Of a DNA stretch of 64,000 nucleotides, positions 33,438 through 41,745 are shown in pieces. Under the pieces are notes generated by a model, which saw only the letters and a program-made list of their open reading frames with translations, had not been told where the DNA came from and did no database searches. The position numbers and the translations under genes were made by a program. Origin of the DNA: an uncultured Ectothiorhodospiraceae bacterium (GTDB taxonomy: Bacteria; Pseudomonadota; Gammaproteobacteria; Nitrococcales; Nitrococcaceae); NCBI GenBank assembly GCA_913055565.1, contig CAJXKP010000009.1, positions 1 through 64,000 of the forward strand, in the 5' to 3' direction. How positions within the stretch are numbered: position 1 is the first letter of the stretch; every line of letters starts with the position of its first letter.

Positions 33438-33902
33438 GTGCCGCTGCTTGTTGCCTTTGTCGTTATCCCGCTGGTTGAACTCTACATCCTCATCGAGGTG
33501 GGTGGCGTCATCGGTGCCCTCCCGACCATCGCGTTGTGCCTTCTAACGGCTATCCTCGGTACCGCGCTGCTCAAGCAACAGGGTCTCCAGACCTTGGCGC
33601 GGGCACGCCATAATATGGATCGTGGTGACGTGCCCGCGGTTGAGCTGTTCGAGGGCGTTGGGCTCGCCATTGGTGGCCTACTGCTATTAACGCCCGGCCT
33701 GGCGACGGATGTCATGGGTTTCGCTTGCCTACTGCCGTGGTCAAGGCGCTGGCTGGTGGCTGTGGCATTGCGGCGTATGCGCTTCTACTACGGGCCACCG
33801 CCGGATGGCGGCGGCACGCCCCCCGAGGGCAGCGCGCGGCGTGGTCGCCGACGCGTTGAGGTCATTAAGCCTGAGGAGCATCGCCGCGGGCCTGATGACT
33901 GA
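33438..33902 (+). CDS. fxsA: FxsA family membrane protein
   Basis: 154 residues from a GTG start. The N-terminal part is highly hydrophobic (LLVAFVVIPLVELYILIEVGGVIGA), with the FxsA blocks LTAILGTALLKQQGLQTL and GLLLLTPGLATDVMGFACLLPW. FxsA homologues are cytoplasmic-membrane proteins linked to suppression of phage F exclusion in E. coli. The C-terminal tail is basic and cytoplasmic. It lies 81 bases after slyX. Confidence 0.88.
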   Translation: MPLLVAFVVIPLVELYILIEVGGVIGALPTIALCLLTAILGTALLKQQGLQTLARARHNMDRGDVPAVELFEGVGLAIGGLLLLTPGLATDVMGFACLLPWSRRWLVAVALRRMRFYYGPPPDGGGTPPEGSARRGRRRVEVIKPEEHRRGPDD

Positions 33903-33959
33903 GGCGTCCCCGTCCCTCGGCCGAATCAATCACTCGACGGATGACAAAGGCGTGAGCTC

Positions 33960-34100
33960 ATGATGCGAACAGTAGTGCGGTTGGTCCTTACGGTAACGAT
34001 GCTAGCCGGGTTGGGCCTGGCTGGCTGTAACACCATGGAGGGCTTTGGCGAGGATATGAAGAAGACCGGGGAGGCCATCGAGGACGAGGCCGAGGGGTAA
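33960..34100 (+). CDS. Entericidin-like small lipoprotein
   Basis: 46 codons with stop excluded. It opens with two adjacent Met codons, then a lipoprotein signal ending in LAGC at about residue 22, then NTMEGFGEDMKKTGEAIED and an acidic tail. This is the EcnA/EcnB (entericidin) pattern of a tiny cell-envelope lipoprotein with an amphipathic helix. An aaagg sequence about ten bases upstream may serve as ribosome-binding site. Confidence 0.8.
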   Translation: MMRTVVRLVLTVTMLAGLGLAGCNTMEGFGEDMKKTGEAIEDEAEG

Positions 34101-34272
34101 TCGCCCAAGGCAAACGTGGAACCATTCGCCCGAGCCTCGGCGGGTGCACTAGAACGGGCCTGTGAGCGGCGCTGAGCTTGTTGTTCTGGCGACGGCCATG
34201 CAGGTTTAAGCGCCGCCGCACCCCAGCGCCGTCGTGGCGCGCCGAGGTCCGCGAGTATTATTCAGCGTCTCC

Positions 34273-34656
34273 CTAGCGGAATCGATGGCCGCTGCTAGCA
34301 GCCGCCGTGGCAACGAAACCGCCCCAGGCGATGTCGGCGGCGGCCAGCCATGCGGGCCAACCGGCGATGAGTGCCAGGTTGGTCAGCTCAAGGGTGGCGT
34401 AGGTTATGGCGCCGAACAGAGCGGCCCGGAGGGCGGCGTAACGGGTTGCCGACGCCGGATACACGGCGAAGACCAGCAGCCCGAGGACGAAGAGCAGATA
34501 GAACCCAATGGCGACTGGCCATAGCGGCTCCGAGCGCATCAGCGGCCCCAGGGCCTCACGGTAGGCCGGGGCGATAATCGCTAGCCAAACGGCATCCAGT
34601 GCCAGGAAGACAGCAGCGGTAACGGCGTAGCAGCGCAGGTATCGCGCGAACGGCAT
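34273..34656 (-). CDS. DUF2177 family membrane protein
   Basis: 127 residues with four predicted membrane helices. Landmarks are FLALDAVWLAIIAPAYREALG, WPVAIGFYLLFVLGLLVFAV and AALFGAITYATLELTNLALI, which together match DUF2177. Function is unknown. It is divergent from the HrpB-like helicase gene 60 bases away. Confidence 0.8.
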   Translation of the reverse strand: MPFARYLRCYAVTAAVFLALDAVWLAIIAPAYREALGPLMRSEPLWPVAIGFYLLFVLGLLVFAVYPASATRYAALRAALFGAITYATLELTNLALIAGWPAWLAAADIAWGGFVATAAASSGHRFR

Positions 34657-34715
34657 GATCGCTATCCACCCTCGATTCGGTTTTAGGACGCTGGTTAGTA
34701 GTTCGTCACCCCAAC

Positions 34716-37070
34716 ATGAGCGAGAACACTAGCACCGCACTCCCCATTGACGCGATCCGCTCGAGCTTCACAGAGGCCCTCGCCGAGGCCGACGTCGTGG
34801 TCACGGCGGCTACGGGTTCCGGGAAGTCAACGCGCTTACCCGTTTGGACGGCGGCCGCTGGCTATCGCGTCCTCGTGATCCAACCGCGCCGGCTGGCAGC
34901 GACCAGCCTAGCGGGCTTCGTGGCCGCGAGCTTGGGCGAGTCGCTGGGCGAGGGCGTTGGCTACGCGGTGCGCTTCGACCAGCGCTACAGTCACCACGAT
35001 GCCATCGTCTTCGTCACCCCCGGTATGGCGCTGCAATGGTTTAGCGCCGATGGTCTGGGCGGCTTCGATGCGGTCGTCCTCGACGAGTTCCATGAGCGCC
35101 GCTGGGACACGGACCTACTCCTCGCCCTGTTGCGCGGTCGGGGCCGGCATCGCCTCGTGCTTACCTCCGCGACCCTGCCGGGACCGGACCTCGCGTATTG
35201 GTTGGACGCGGCGCATCTCGAGGCGCAGGGGCGCGCCTACCCGGTGACCGTCGCCTATGAGGCGGCCGAGCCGCGTACCATGCCGAGCAGCGATCGGCTC
35301 GCCGAGTGCGTCGCCACCGCGGTTGAACGAGGCGAGGGACTGGGTGACGGGCATATCCTCGTGTTCCTGCCCGGGCGTGGCGAGATCCGCGGGGTTGCTG
35401 AGCGCCTCAATACGGGCACGCGTGAGGTGGTTGAGCTGCACGCCAGCGCGTCGGCGTCGCAGCAGCGCCGTGCCCTGCAGGAGGGCGGTGCACGGCGCGT
35501 TATCCTGGCCACTAACGTCGCGGAGACCTCGCTGACGGTGCCCGGCGTCGACGTGGTTATTGATTCGGGGCTGCAGCGGCGCACCGCACGCCGTAATGGT
35601 CGTACCGTGCTCGCCCTGGCGTGCGTGTCCCAGGCCAATGCCGATCAGCGAAAGGGCCGCGCCGGGCGCCTTGCGCCGGGTCATTGCATCCGTTTGTGGG
35701 GTGAGCGAGCGCCCCTGGATCAGGCGAGCCCGCCGGCCATCGAGCGCGAGGACCTCACCGAGCTGGTGCTGGCCGCTGGCGTGGCGGGGCAGCCGGTAAG
35801 GGGTTTGGACTTCCCCGATCCGCCGCCGGCGTCGAGCTTGACGGCCGCCGAGCAGCGTTTGGGGGCCATCGAAGCCATCGATAGCGAGGGCCGCGCGACC
35901 GATCGCGGGGCCCGTCTTTTCCAGCTCCCCATCGATACCTGGCTGGCCCATTTGATCGTCGCCATGCCGGATACCGATACCGCCGGCATGATGGCGGATC
36001 TAGCGGCAGCGCTCCAGCCGGGCGCCTGGGTGACGCCTGCACGGGACGCCGCCGAGCGCGCGGCGCTGGATGACTGGCTCACCCCCGGCTGCGACGCTAG
36101 CCTCCGGGTGGCCGGGTTACGCCTCGGGGCGCTGACGGGCGCGCGTGTGAGCGAAGCCGGTCGCGACGAGGCCCGCCGGTTGGCTGCCCGGTTGCGTGAT
36201 GCCATGGCATTGCCCCTGATGCCCTCGACGTTCCAGGCGGAGACCATGCAGCGTGCCCTGGAAGCGGCCGCCGCGGCCCTACCGGAGGCCGTTTTCGTGC
36301 GCCGGCACAAGCGGCGCCACGCCATGGGCAATGGCCGTACTGAGGTGGTTATCGGCGACGCCAGTCGGTTACGGGGCAGTGACGAGGCCGCCCTCGTGTT
36401 CGACGATCACAGTGTGCCGGGTAAGGGCACCCGAGACACAGTGACTATTGCTACCTGCCTGGCGCGCTTGTCGATGGCGGCCCTGGTGGCTAGCGGGGTG
36501 GCCAGCCCGCGTTTGAGCCAGCCCGCCTGGGACGGGGCGCGATTGACCGCGCAGCGCGTCTACGATTACGCCGGGCGGACCATCGGCGAGCCCGAGACCA
36601 TCGAGCCCGATGGCTCGGCCCTACGCTGGGCGGCCGCGGCATGCATCCTGGACGACGCGCTGTGTGCGCCCGCCGGTACGCGGCTGCGCGATGATCTCGA
36701 CGCCTGGTCGCTGTACGTCGCCCTCAACGGCCTTGATGAGGCCGTTCCCGAGGCGCTCGATTGGCTTACAGGGCGCCTGGCTGAGCTTGGCGTTGAGACC
36801 AGCGAGGACCTGGCGCTCATCGAGCCGACGGATCTGCGATTCCCCGGTATCCCCGAGTGGGAGCGCGAGCGGTTCGATCGCACCTACCCGCGCTGGGTTA
36901 GCCTCACGGACCTGGAGATGGCGGTGCACTATGATGTGCGCCGCCGGACGGTGACCGTGGAGAAGCGCGCGGGCCGGCGGCGGCGCGACCCGCAGCGCTG
37001 GGAGCTCCCGGCCTGGTCCGGTTGGCGGGTGATGTTCCAGAGCGCCTCGCGAGCCGTTGAGCTGCGGTAG
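34716..37070 (+). CDS. hrpB: HrpB-type ATP-dependent DExH helicase
   Basis: 784 residues. Helicase motifs appear in order: motif I AATGSGKSTRLP (about 31-42), Ia IQPRRLAA, II DEFHER (about 124-129), III TSATLPG, V ATNVAETSLTVPGV and VI QRKGRAGRLAPG. A helicase-associated region and the C-terminal HrpB-specific domain follow (ending near WSGWRVMFQSASRAVELR). The length fits HrpB. Family members are RNA helicases of DEAH/DExH type; the physiological role of HrpB is not well established. Motif II has Phe between Glu and His, a variation common in this branch. Confidence 0.82.
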   Translation: MSENTSTALPIDAIRSSFTEALAEADVVVTAATGSGKSTRLPVWTAAAGYRVLVIQPRRLAATSLAGFVAASLGESLGEGVGYAVRFDQRYSHHDAIVFVTPGMALQWFSADGLGGFDAVVLDEFHERRWDTDLLLALLRGRGRHRLVLTSATLPGPDLAYWLDAAHLEAQGRAYPVTVAYEAAEPRTMPSSDRLAECVATAVERGEGLGDGHILVFLPGRGEIRGVAERLNTGTREVVELHASASASQQRRALQEGGARRVILATNVAETSLTVPGVDVVIDSGLQRRTARRNGRTVLALACVSQANADQRKGRAGRLAPGHCIRLWGERAPLDQASPPAIEREDLTELVLAAGVAGQPVRGLDFPDPPPASSLTAAEQRLGAIEAIDSEGRATDRGARLFQLPIDTWLAHLIVAMPDTDTAGMMADLAAALQPGAWVTPARDAAERAALDDWLTPGCDASLRVAGLRLGALTGARVSEAGRDEARRLAARLRDAMALPLMPSTFQAETMQRALEAAAAALPEAVFVRRHKRRHAMGNGRTEVVIGDASRLRGSDEAALVFDDHSVPGKGTRDTVTIATCLARLSMAALVASGVASPRLSQPAWDGARLTAQRVYDYAGRTIGEPETIEPDGSALRWAAAACILDDALCAPAGTRLRDDLDAWSLYVALNGLDEAVPEALDWLTGRLAELGVETSEDLALIEPTDLRFPGIPEWERERFDRTYPRWVSLTDLEMAVHYDVRRRTVTVEKRAGRRRRDPQRWELPAWSGWRVMFQSASRAVELR

Positions 37071-37074
37071 GCGA

Positions 37075-37821
37075 TCACTCCGTGGCCAGGAGTATGGCCC
37101 GCAGGCGTTGCCAGGTGCTGAGCGCCCGAGTGGCGACGCTGAGCTCTCTATCACGGAACCGCTGCCAGACCAGGCCTTGATGCATGCGGCGCTCACCGGC
37201 GTAGTGGATGGCGTGGATCTGGCCGTGGAAGCGGTAGCCAAGCTGTCGGCATGCGCCGTCGGCGGCGGGGGCGACACACTCGAAGGAGCCGAATCGCGCG
37301 TCGTTCCAGCGCCGCCAGGCCTCGAGGCGTTCGCGGATCTGGGCCGGGGCGTCGGTAACGGCGGCGAACAGGCTGTTGGGCTGGGTTTCCCCCTCCCACA
37401 GCCTCGCGATGCGAAGATGCAAGTCGATATGACGGAGCAGCGCGCCGATATTGGCACCGGCCGGACCCAGGGCATCCGCCTGGGCGACCGCCGCCTCGAC
37501 GGCGGCTTCCGCGGGCGCTAGGGGGGCGGGGGCCTGGCCGAGCTGATCCGTCACCCGGCGTAGACTGAAGGTTGCCCGCCCGGCGCCACGGCGCAGCGCC
37601 TGCAGGTCCTCCTCGCGGCATCCCTGGAACCGTCGAAGCGGTGCGACCAGAGCGTCCACGGCGAGCTCGAGCTGGATGCTCTCAGCCGGGCCAAAGACGG
37701 CCTCAAGGCTCGCCCGACCGGGTCGGTCGATGAGGCCGCGGCGCAGTTCATTGTCGATGTGGCGAACGGGCGCGGCCACGGCTCGCTGCGTATTTTCAGT
37801 GGGTGTCTGGGTGTCTTGCAT
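37075..37821 (-). CDS. Hypothetical all-helical protein
   Basis: 248 residues from the ATG at 37821, chosen because ggagg lies eight bases upstream. It is soluble, rich in Ala, Arg and Glu, and probably all helical (IQLELAVDALVAPLRRFQG; AEAAVEAAVAQADALGPAGANIGALLRHIDLHLRIARLWE). The C-terminal part contains GYRFHGQIHAIHYAGERRMHQG. No family was recognised. It is convergent with the HrpB-like gene (5 bases apart) and divergent from the MATE gene. Confidence 0.6.
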   Translation of the reverse strand: MQDTQTPTENTQRAVAAPVRHIDNELRRGLIDRPGRASLEAVFGPAESIQLELAVDALVAPLRRFQGCREEDLQALRRGAGRATFSLRRVTDQLGQAPAPLAPAEAAVEAAVAQADALGPAGANIGALLRHIDLHLRIARLWEGETQPNSLFAAVTDAPAQIRERLEAWRRWNDARFGSFECVAPAADGACRQLGYRFHGQIHAIHYAGERRMHQGLVWQRFRDRELSVATRALSTWQRLRAILLATE

Positions 37822-37952
37822 GGCGCTTGCCTCCGCGTCGTGTTGGTATTGCGAGCCATTAAACGCGGGCGCAAGGACACGCCGCGGGCATGAACGTGAC
37901 CCGTCTGAGGCGGTTTGTGGCATAGCGGTGACGGCCAGGCCCGTACCGGGGC

Positions 37953-39299
37953 ATGGGATCAGGGGGTGTTTTGAATCAATCGGTAGCGCGCGGTAGTGGC
38001 TACCGCGAGCTCGGCGGCGAGCTCTTTCGTATGACCTGGCCGATGTGCTTCGGCGTCGTGGCGTTGCTGGGGTTCCAGCTGGTGGATAGCGCCTTTATCG
38101 CGCGTCTCGGCGTCGAGCCATTGGCCGCCCTCGGCTTCACGGTGCCCGTGATGCAGCTGGTGATCGGCGTCCAGGTGGGCATCGGGATCGCCACGACCGC
38201 GGTCATCGCGCGCGTGATCGGCCGCGGCGAGCCGGAGAGCGCCCATCGGATCGGGGGGCTCGTGGTGGTGGCGGGGAGCCTGGTCATGCTGTTGCTGGTG
38301 ACCACGCTATGGCTGCTGCGCCACCCGCTGACAACGGCCATGGGGGCATCGGACGCCATCGCGCCTCTGATCGACGCCTACTGGGCGCCGTGGCTGGTCA
38401 GTGCCTGGCTCGGGGCAGTGCTGTACATCGGCTATAGCCTCTGCCGGGCCCAGGGTGATACCCGCCTACCCGGCTTGTTCATGCTGATCACCAGCCTGAT
38501 GAATCTCGCCCTCGATCCGATCTTCATCTTCAGCCTCGGCTGGGGGCTGCCGGGGGCGGCGCTTGCCACCATCGTCGCCTTGGGCTCGGGCGCCATCGTC
38601 GTTTATGCCGTGCTTTGGCGGCGGCGCTGGCTGGTGCTGGATCTGGCAGCGGTGCCGGCGGCCCGGACCCTGCAATGGCTCGCGAGCATCGCCGGGCCGG
38701 CCATGGTGAGCCAGCTCCTGCCCCCGGTGACGGCGATGCTCGCGACCGGTCTAGTCGCCCGCTACGGCTCCGACGCCGTCGGCGCGTGGGGACTGGGCTC
38801 GCGTTTGGAGTTCTTCTCCATCGTGGTCGTGCTGGCCCTGACCATGTCGCTGCCGCCCATGATCGCGCGCCTGGTCGGCCAGGGCGATATCGCTCGCATT
38901 CGGGTCCTGGTGCGTCTCGCCATTGGCTTCGTGATCGCGTGGCAGTTGGCGGTAGCGGCGATATGGCTCATCGGCCACCAGGCGTTCGCCGCGTTGCTAG
39001 CCGGCGACGTGGCGGTACGCGCCCATCTCGCGGATTATCTCCTGCGGGTGCCGCTGAGCTACGCCGGCTTGGGCGTGTGCATGCTCGTGGTCTCCGCCTG
39101 TAACGCCCTGGGCTGGCCGCTGCGTGCCCTGCTGGCCTCGGTGCTGCGACTGTTCGTGTGCTTCCTGCCCGCGCTTTGGCTGGGTGCCGCATGGGGCGGC
39201 CTGACGGGGCTGTTTACCGGTGCCTTGGTGGGCAATATCGCCGCCGGTCTCAGCGCGTGGCTGGTCTACGCGCGCGCCATGCGCGGGTGGAGTTACTGA
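37953..39299 (+). CDS. MATE family efflux transporter
   Basis: 448 residues with about twelve membrane helices in two similar halves. Typical MATE blocks are MTWPMCFGVVALLGFQLVDSAFIARLGVEPLAALGF near the N-terminus and LGSRLEFFSIVVVLALTMSLPP in the second half. It would export cationic or toxic compounds against a sodium or proton gradient; the sodium form is plausible in a halophile but not shown. The exact start is unclear (ATG 37953 or GTG 37968). Its end overlaps the convergent HlyU-like gene. Confidence 0.87.
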   Translation: MGSGGVLNQSVARGSGYRELGGELFRMTWPMCFGVVALLGFQLVDSAFIARLGVEPLAALGFTVPVMQLVIGVQVGIGIATTAVIARVIGRGEPESAHRIGGLVVVAGSLVMLLLVTTLWLLRHPLTTAMGASDAIAPLIDAYWAPWLVSAWLGAVLYIGYSLCRAQGDTRLPGLFMLITSLMNLALDPIFIFSLGWGLPGAALATIVALGSGAIVVYAVLWRRRWLVLDLAAVPAARTLQWLASIAGPAMVSQLLPPVTAMLATGLVARYGSDAVGAWGLGSRLEFFSIVVVLALTMSLPPMIARLVGQGDIARIRVLVRLAIGFVIAWQLAVAAIWLIGHQAFAALLAGDVAVRAHLADYLLRVPLSYAGLGVCMLVVSACNALGWPLRALLASVLRLFVCFLPALWLGAAWGGLTGLFTGALVGNIAAGLSAWLVYARAMRGWSY

Positions 39300-39589
39300 C
39301 CTGGGTGGTCGTTGAACAGGTCGGATCCGCGCTCGTCGATGAGCTGGCGTCCCTTGGCCAGCGTCATCGTCGTGGCGTTGTCCGCGCTCGGGAAGCTATC
39401 CGCGCGCACGAAATCGTACTGGAGCACCCCGCTATCGAGGTGCCAGATCACGCGCCCGGCGACTCGCCAGGTGTCGCCCTCCCGTTGGGGCGTGGCCTGG
39501 ATCTCGAAACCGTCGTAATCCTCGCTGGCGGTGACCGGATCGGCCTCGGCGCCGCCACCGAGCCATCGCCTGAGCCAGCTCATTAGCAT
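39293..39589 (-). CDS. HlyU-like protein
   Basis: 98 residues from the ATG at 39589, chosen for the ggagg nine bases upstream. It shows the HlyU family pattern (PF10115): an SWLRRWLGGG start, then YDGFEIQATPQREGDTWRVAG, then YDFVRADSF and KGRQLIDERGSDLF. HlyU of Vibrio is a different, ArsR-type regulator despite the name used for this family, so a regulatory role should not be assumed. It ends overlapping the convergent MATE gene by seven bases. Confidence 0.72.
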   Translation of the reverse strand: MLMSWLRRWLGGGAEADPVTASEDYDGFEIQATPQREGDTWRVAGRVIWHLDSGVLQYDFVRADSFPSADNATTMTLAKGRQLIDERGSDLFNDHPGQ

Positions 39590-39632
39590 GATCCTAACCT
39601 CCGCTGCGTGTGCCGTACGTGCCCCGTGCTTG

Positions 39633-39995
39633 TCACAGGATGCCGTAAAAGGGGGCGAGGACGAGGAACAGAAGCCCGCCGGCGAGTGCCGCCCGTAGCA
39701 AGGCTGATACGGGCTCGCGCCGCAGGCGGCCGATAAATGTCTCGGCCCGGCCCTCCGCCCGTGCCTGGGCCAGTTGCTCGCGCGCTCGCTGCTGGCGACG
39801 GGTCTGATAGTCGGCGAGCAGGGATTGCACCTCGGCGAGCCGCGAGTCATCGCGGAGCCAGATGCCACCCATTGAGATGCCCCAGCGGTGGGGTGGCGTC
39901 TCGTAGTAATCGACGCCGTGATTGTCGAGGAGCTCGCGCACCTCGTCGGCCTCGTCGTCGGGCACCCCGCGTAGGTTCATTAGCATCGTGGCCAT
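39633..39995 (-). CDS. DUF6164 family protein
   Basis: 120 residues from the ATG at 39995; the longer reading frame lacks support. The N-terminal MATMLMNLRGVPDDEADEV and ELLDNHGVDYYETPPHRWGIS match what I know of DUF6164. A C-terminal hydrophobic stretch (LLRAALAGGLLFLVLAPFYGIL) forms one membrane anchor. The soluble part resembles a small putative-signal-transduction domain (LLxxHGIxYYE). It lies on the same strand as the D-T-T rhodopsin downstream of it, with the terminator hairpin in between. Confidence 0.75.
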   Translation of the reverse strand: MATMLMNLRGVPDDEADEVRELLDNHGVDYYETPPHRWGISMGGIWLRDDSRLAEVQSLLADYQTRRQQRAREQLAQARAEGRAETFIGRLRREPVSALLRAALAGGLLFLVLAPFYGIL

Positions 39996-40075
39996 GCGTA
40001 GGACTCGCTGCCGGATCACTAACGACAGTATAGCGTAAGGCCAGGTCACCTCATCGAGGGCTAATCGCATTAATA

Positions 40076-40098
40076 GACCCCGCCTCGCAGGCGGGGTC
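40076..40098 (-). terminator. Rho-independent-type terminator after the D-T-T rhodopsin
   Basis: A perfect 10-bp stem (gaccccgcct / aggcggggtc) with a 3-base loop begins 14 bases past the rhodopsin stop codon. On the minus-strand transcript it is followed by tattaat, a weak U-rich tract. It probably ends the rhodopsin transcript before the DUF6164 gene. Confidence 0.7.
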
Positions 40099-40111
40099 GA
40101 CCCGGAAGCAG

Positions 40112-40855
40112 CTAGAGGTTACGCATCGCCTCCTTGATCTCGGCGTCGCGGGTAATGCTCTTAGCGGTCACGAAGACGACGATGCCGAGGCCTACCTTAT
40201 TGATGATGTCCGCGATGTTATAGACCAGCTCGCGGAGCACCTTGGCAACCTCGGCGTCCGATACCAGGCCGAGGATGAAACCGAGCGGGTAGACCATCCA
40301 GCCGATAACGATGAATAGGACCATGTACTTAAATGCCCGCTTCACCGGTGCGGCCTTATCCTGGGCGGCCTCCCCAAAGAACTGGGTGAGCAGATACAGC
40401 AGCATCAGATACGAGATGAAGGACAGTCCGAACATGGTCCATGCCTCGAACTGCTTGAATTCCATGCCCGAGAAGATCTCGCCGAAGTAACCGAAGACGA
40501 TCATGAGGATGTCGACGGCAACGACGATGCCCAGAAGGCTAAGCCGGCGCTCCTGGAGCTGGAGCAGTAGACCGATGGTGACCAGGATGAGCGGGGTGGT
40601 GACGATCCAGTCGATGTAGCGCACATGCGTCGGCATCGCGAGCAACTGCTCGATGTCGCCGTTGAGGCCTACCGTGAGATGCATCTGCCAATACATGAAC
40701 GCCGCGACGGCGGTGTAGATGCCGGCCACGACGACGGCCGGCCGGAATTCCTGGGCCACGGCGTCGCGTTCCAGCCAGAAATAGGCTGTCCCGCCGGCCA
40801 TGGCGAAGACGCTCGCCAGAAACGTGTATTGGGTAATGAGGACAAGGCCTTCCAT
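40112..40855 (-). CDS. Microbial rhodopsin with atypical D-T-T helix-C motif
   Basis: 247 residues and seven membrane helices. The retinal Lys is at 220 (YNIADIINKVGLG). Helix C reads RYIDWIVTTPLILVT: Asp82 (Schiff-base counter-ion), Thr86, and Thr93 where proton-pumping proteorhodopsins have a Glu donor. The proteorhodopsin His75 site appears to be Gln57 (MYWQM). Helix D has Asp115, at the place I align with Asp115 of bacteriorhodopsin. It is far from the 14.7-kb pump in sequence. The start is set by aaaggag seven bases before the ATG at 40855, not the ATG four bases earlier. It could be a slow-cycling pump or a sensor; function is open. Confidence 0.9.
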   Translation of the reverse strand: MEGLVLITQYTFLASVFAMAGGTAYFWLERDAVAQEFRPAVVVAGIYTAVAAFMYWQMHLTVGLNGDIEQLLAMPTHVRYIDWIVTTPLILVTIGLLLQLQERRLSLLGIVVAVDILMIVFGYFGEIFSGMEFKQFEAWTMFGLSFISYLMLLYLLTQFFGEAAQDKAAPVKRAFKYMVLFIVIGWMVYPLGFILGLVSDAEVAKVLRELVYNIADIINKVGLGIVVFVTAKSITRDAEIKEAMRNL

Positions 40856-40910
40856 TCATGGGCTCCTTTAGAGGTTAATACTAATAACGGTCGCGGTCGT
40901 CCGAGAAACG

Positions 40911-40956
40911 CTGAGCAATGGGCGTCGCCCCGGGGCTCCCGGCGGGCATTGCTCAG
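40911..40956 (-). promoter_or_regulatory. Perfect inverted repeat between the winged-helix-like gene and the rhodopsin
   Basis: Arms ctgagcaatg (40911-40920) and cattgctcag (40947-40956) are perfect 10-bp complements around a GC-rich centre that can pair further. It begins 8 bases past the upstream stop and ends 56 bases before the rhodopsin start. It may be a terminator or attenuator for the upstream gene, an mRNA-processing stem, or a protein-binding palindrome; no clear U-tract follows it. Confidence 0.6.
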
Positions 40957-40963
40957 ACTTGCC

Positions 40964-41548
40964 CTACAGCCATTGCTGGAACTGGCTCGCGAAGCGTTCG
41001 CTCGCGGGTTTGCCGGCGTATAGCTTGATTAGGCCGACGAGCTTATTGATGAGCTGTCTCAGCTCCTCACTATCATTAACCGAGTCCAGTCTCTCAAGGA
41101 CGGTCCGACCTTCGTCACCGAGCAGCCGGTTGATCTCGGGGCGGAGGGCGTTCTTGGCCTTGGCGAGTTCCGGCCCAGCGGTTGTGCTTGCACCCTGAGC
41201 CGATGCCTCGGGGGAACCCGTACCACCGCTCGGCGCCTTGGCCTCCGGGGCCGGGGTACCCGGCCCATCGATCACCTCGCCGAGCTCCGGGTCGACAAGC
41301 TCGATTAGGCCGTCATCGCGCATGCCCTTGATGATGTCCGGGTGCTCGCCGACGGCCGGGATCATCTGGCTGAGGGTCTCCATGGGGCGCTTGCCGTTGG
41401 CGTACAGCAGGACCTTGCGCTGGGCGTCACTGAGCGAGCGCTTTTGGGTGACCAGCTCCTCGCTGCCCGCCCGGGTTCGGCGCACGGTTGGCCCCATGGG
41501 CTCGTCGTTATCATTGCCAGCGGTAGGAAACTGCGTAATTGTCGCCAT
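40964..41548 (-). CDS. Uncharacterised protein with winged-helix-like N-terminal domain, upstream of the D-T-T rhodopsin
   Basis: 194 residues, soluble. After a short polar tail, residues about 34-86 (LSDAQRKVLLYANGKRPMETL, then IIKGMRDDGLIELVDP) read like the winged-helix domain found in several proteobacterial regulators: helix, NGKR turn, helix, then DGLIEL. A Pro/Gly/Ala-rich linker (about 94-126) leads to a helical C-terminal domain (about 130-194, RPEINRLLGDEGRTVLERL and SEELRQLINKLVGLIKLYAG). The upstream region carries a CRP-type site and TGTACA repeats. Its place 109 bases before the rhodopsin on the same strand suggests a regulator or partner, but this is inference. Confidence 0.6.
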   Translation of the reverse strand: MATITQFPTAGNDNDEPMGPTVRRTRAGSEELVTQKRSLSDAQRKVLLYANGKRPMETLSQMIPAVGEHPDIIKGMRDDGLIELVDPELGEVIDGPGTPAPEAKAPSGGTGSPEASAQGASTTAGPELAKAKNALRPEINRLLGDEGRTVLERLDSVNDSEELRQLINKLVGLIKLYAGKPASERFASQFQQWL

Positions 41549-41720
41549 GGGCTCCTCGCATTCTTAGATGGATTTGTCGGAGGAGAGGGCTGTAGCCACA
41601 GCCGCATCGCGGCAACATGTCACGGCGCCGTGTCGACTTGCCACTTCAGCCCACAACTTCTAGAGCAGTGGGCGTCTCCCCATGAAGAGGTAAACCTAGC
41701 CCCCTTCCTACGACTTGCAC

Positions 41721-41737
41721 TGTACAGAGGCTGTACA
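41721..41737. promoter_or_regulatory. Two TGTACA hexamers spaced by one helical turn
   Basis: TGTACA occurs at 41721-41726 and 41732-41737, a period of 11 bp. From memory, TGTACA-type elements are reported for LitR/CarH/PplR light-responsive MerR regulators, and CarH operators use 11-bp repeats. The same sequence is also a dyad, so other regulators are possible. It lies about 175 bases upstream of the winged-helix-like gene that precedes the rhodopsin. Confidence 0.5.
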
Positions 41738-41745
41738 ACCTATTT

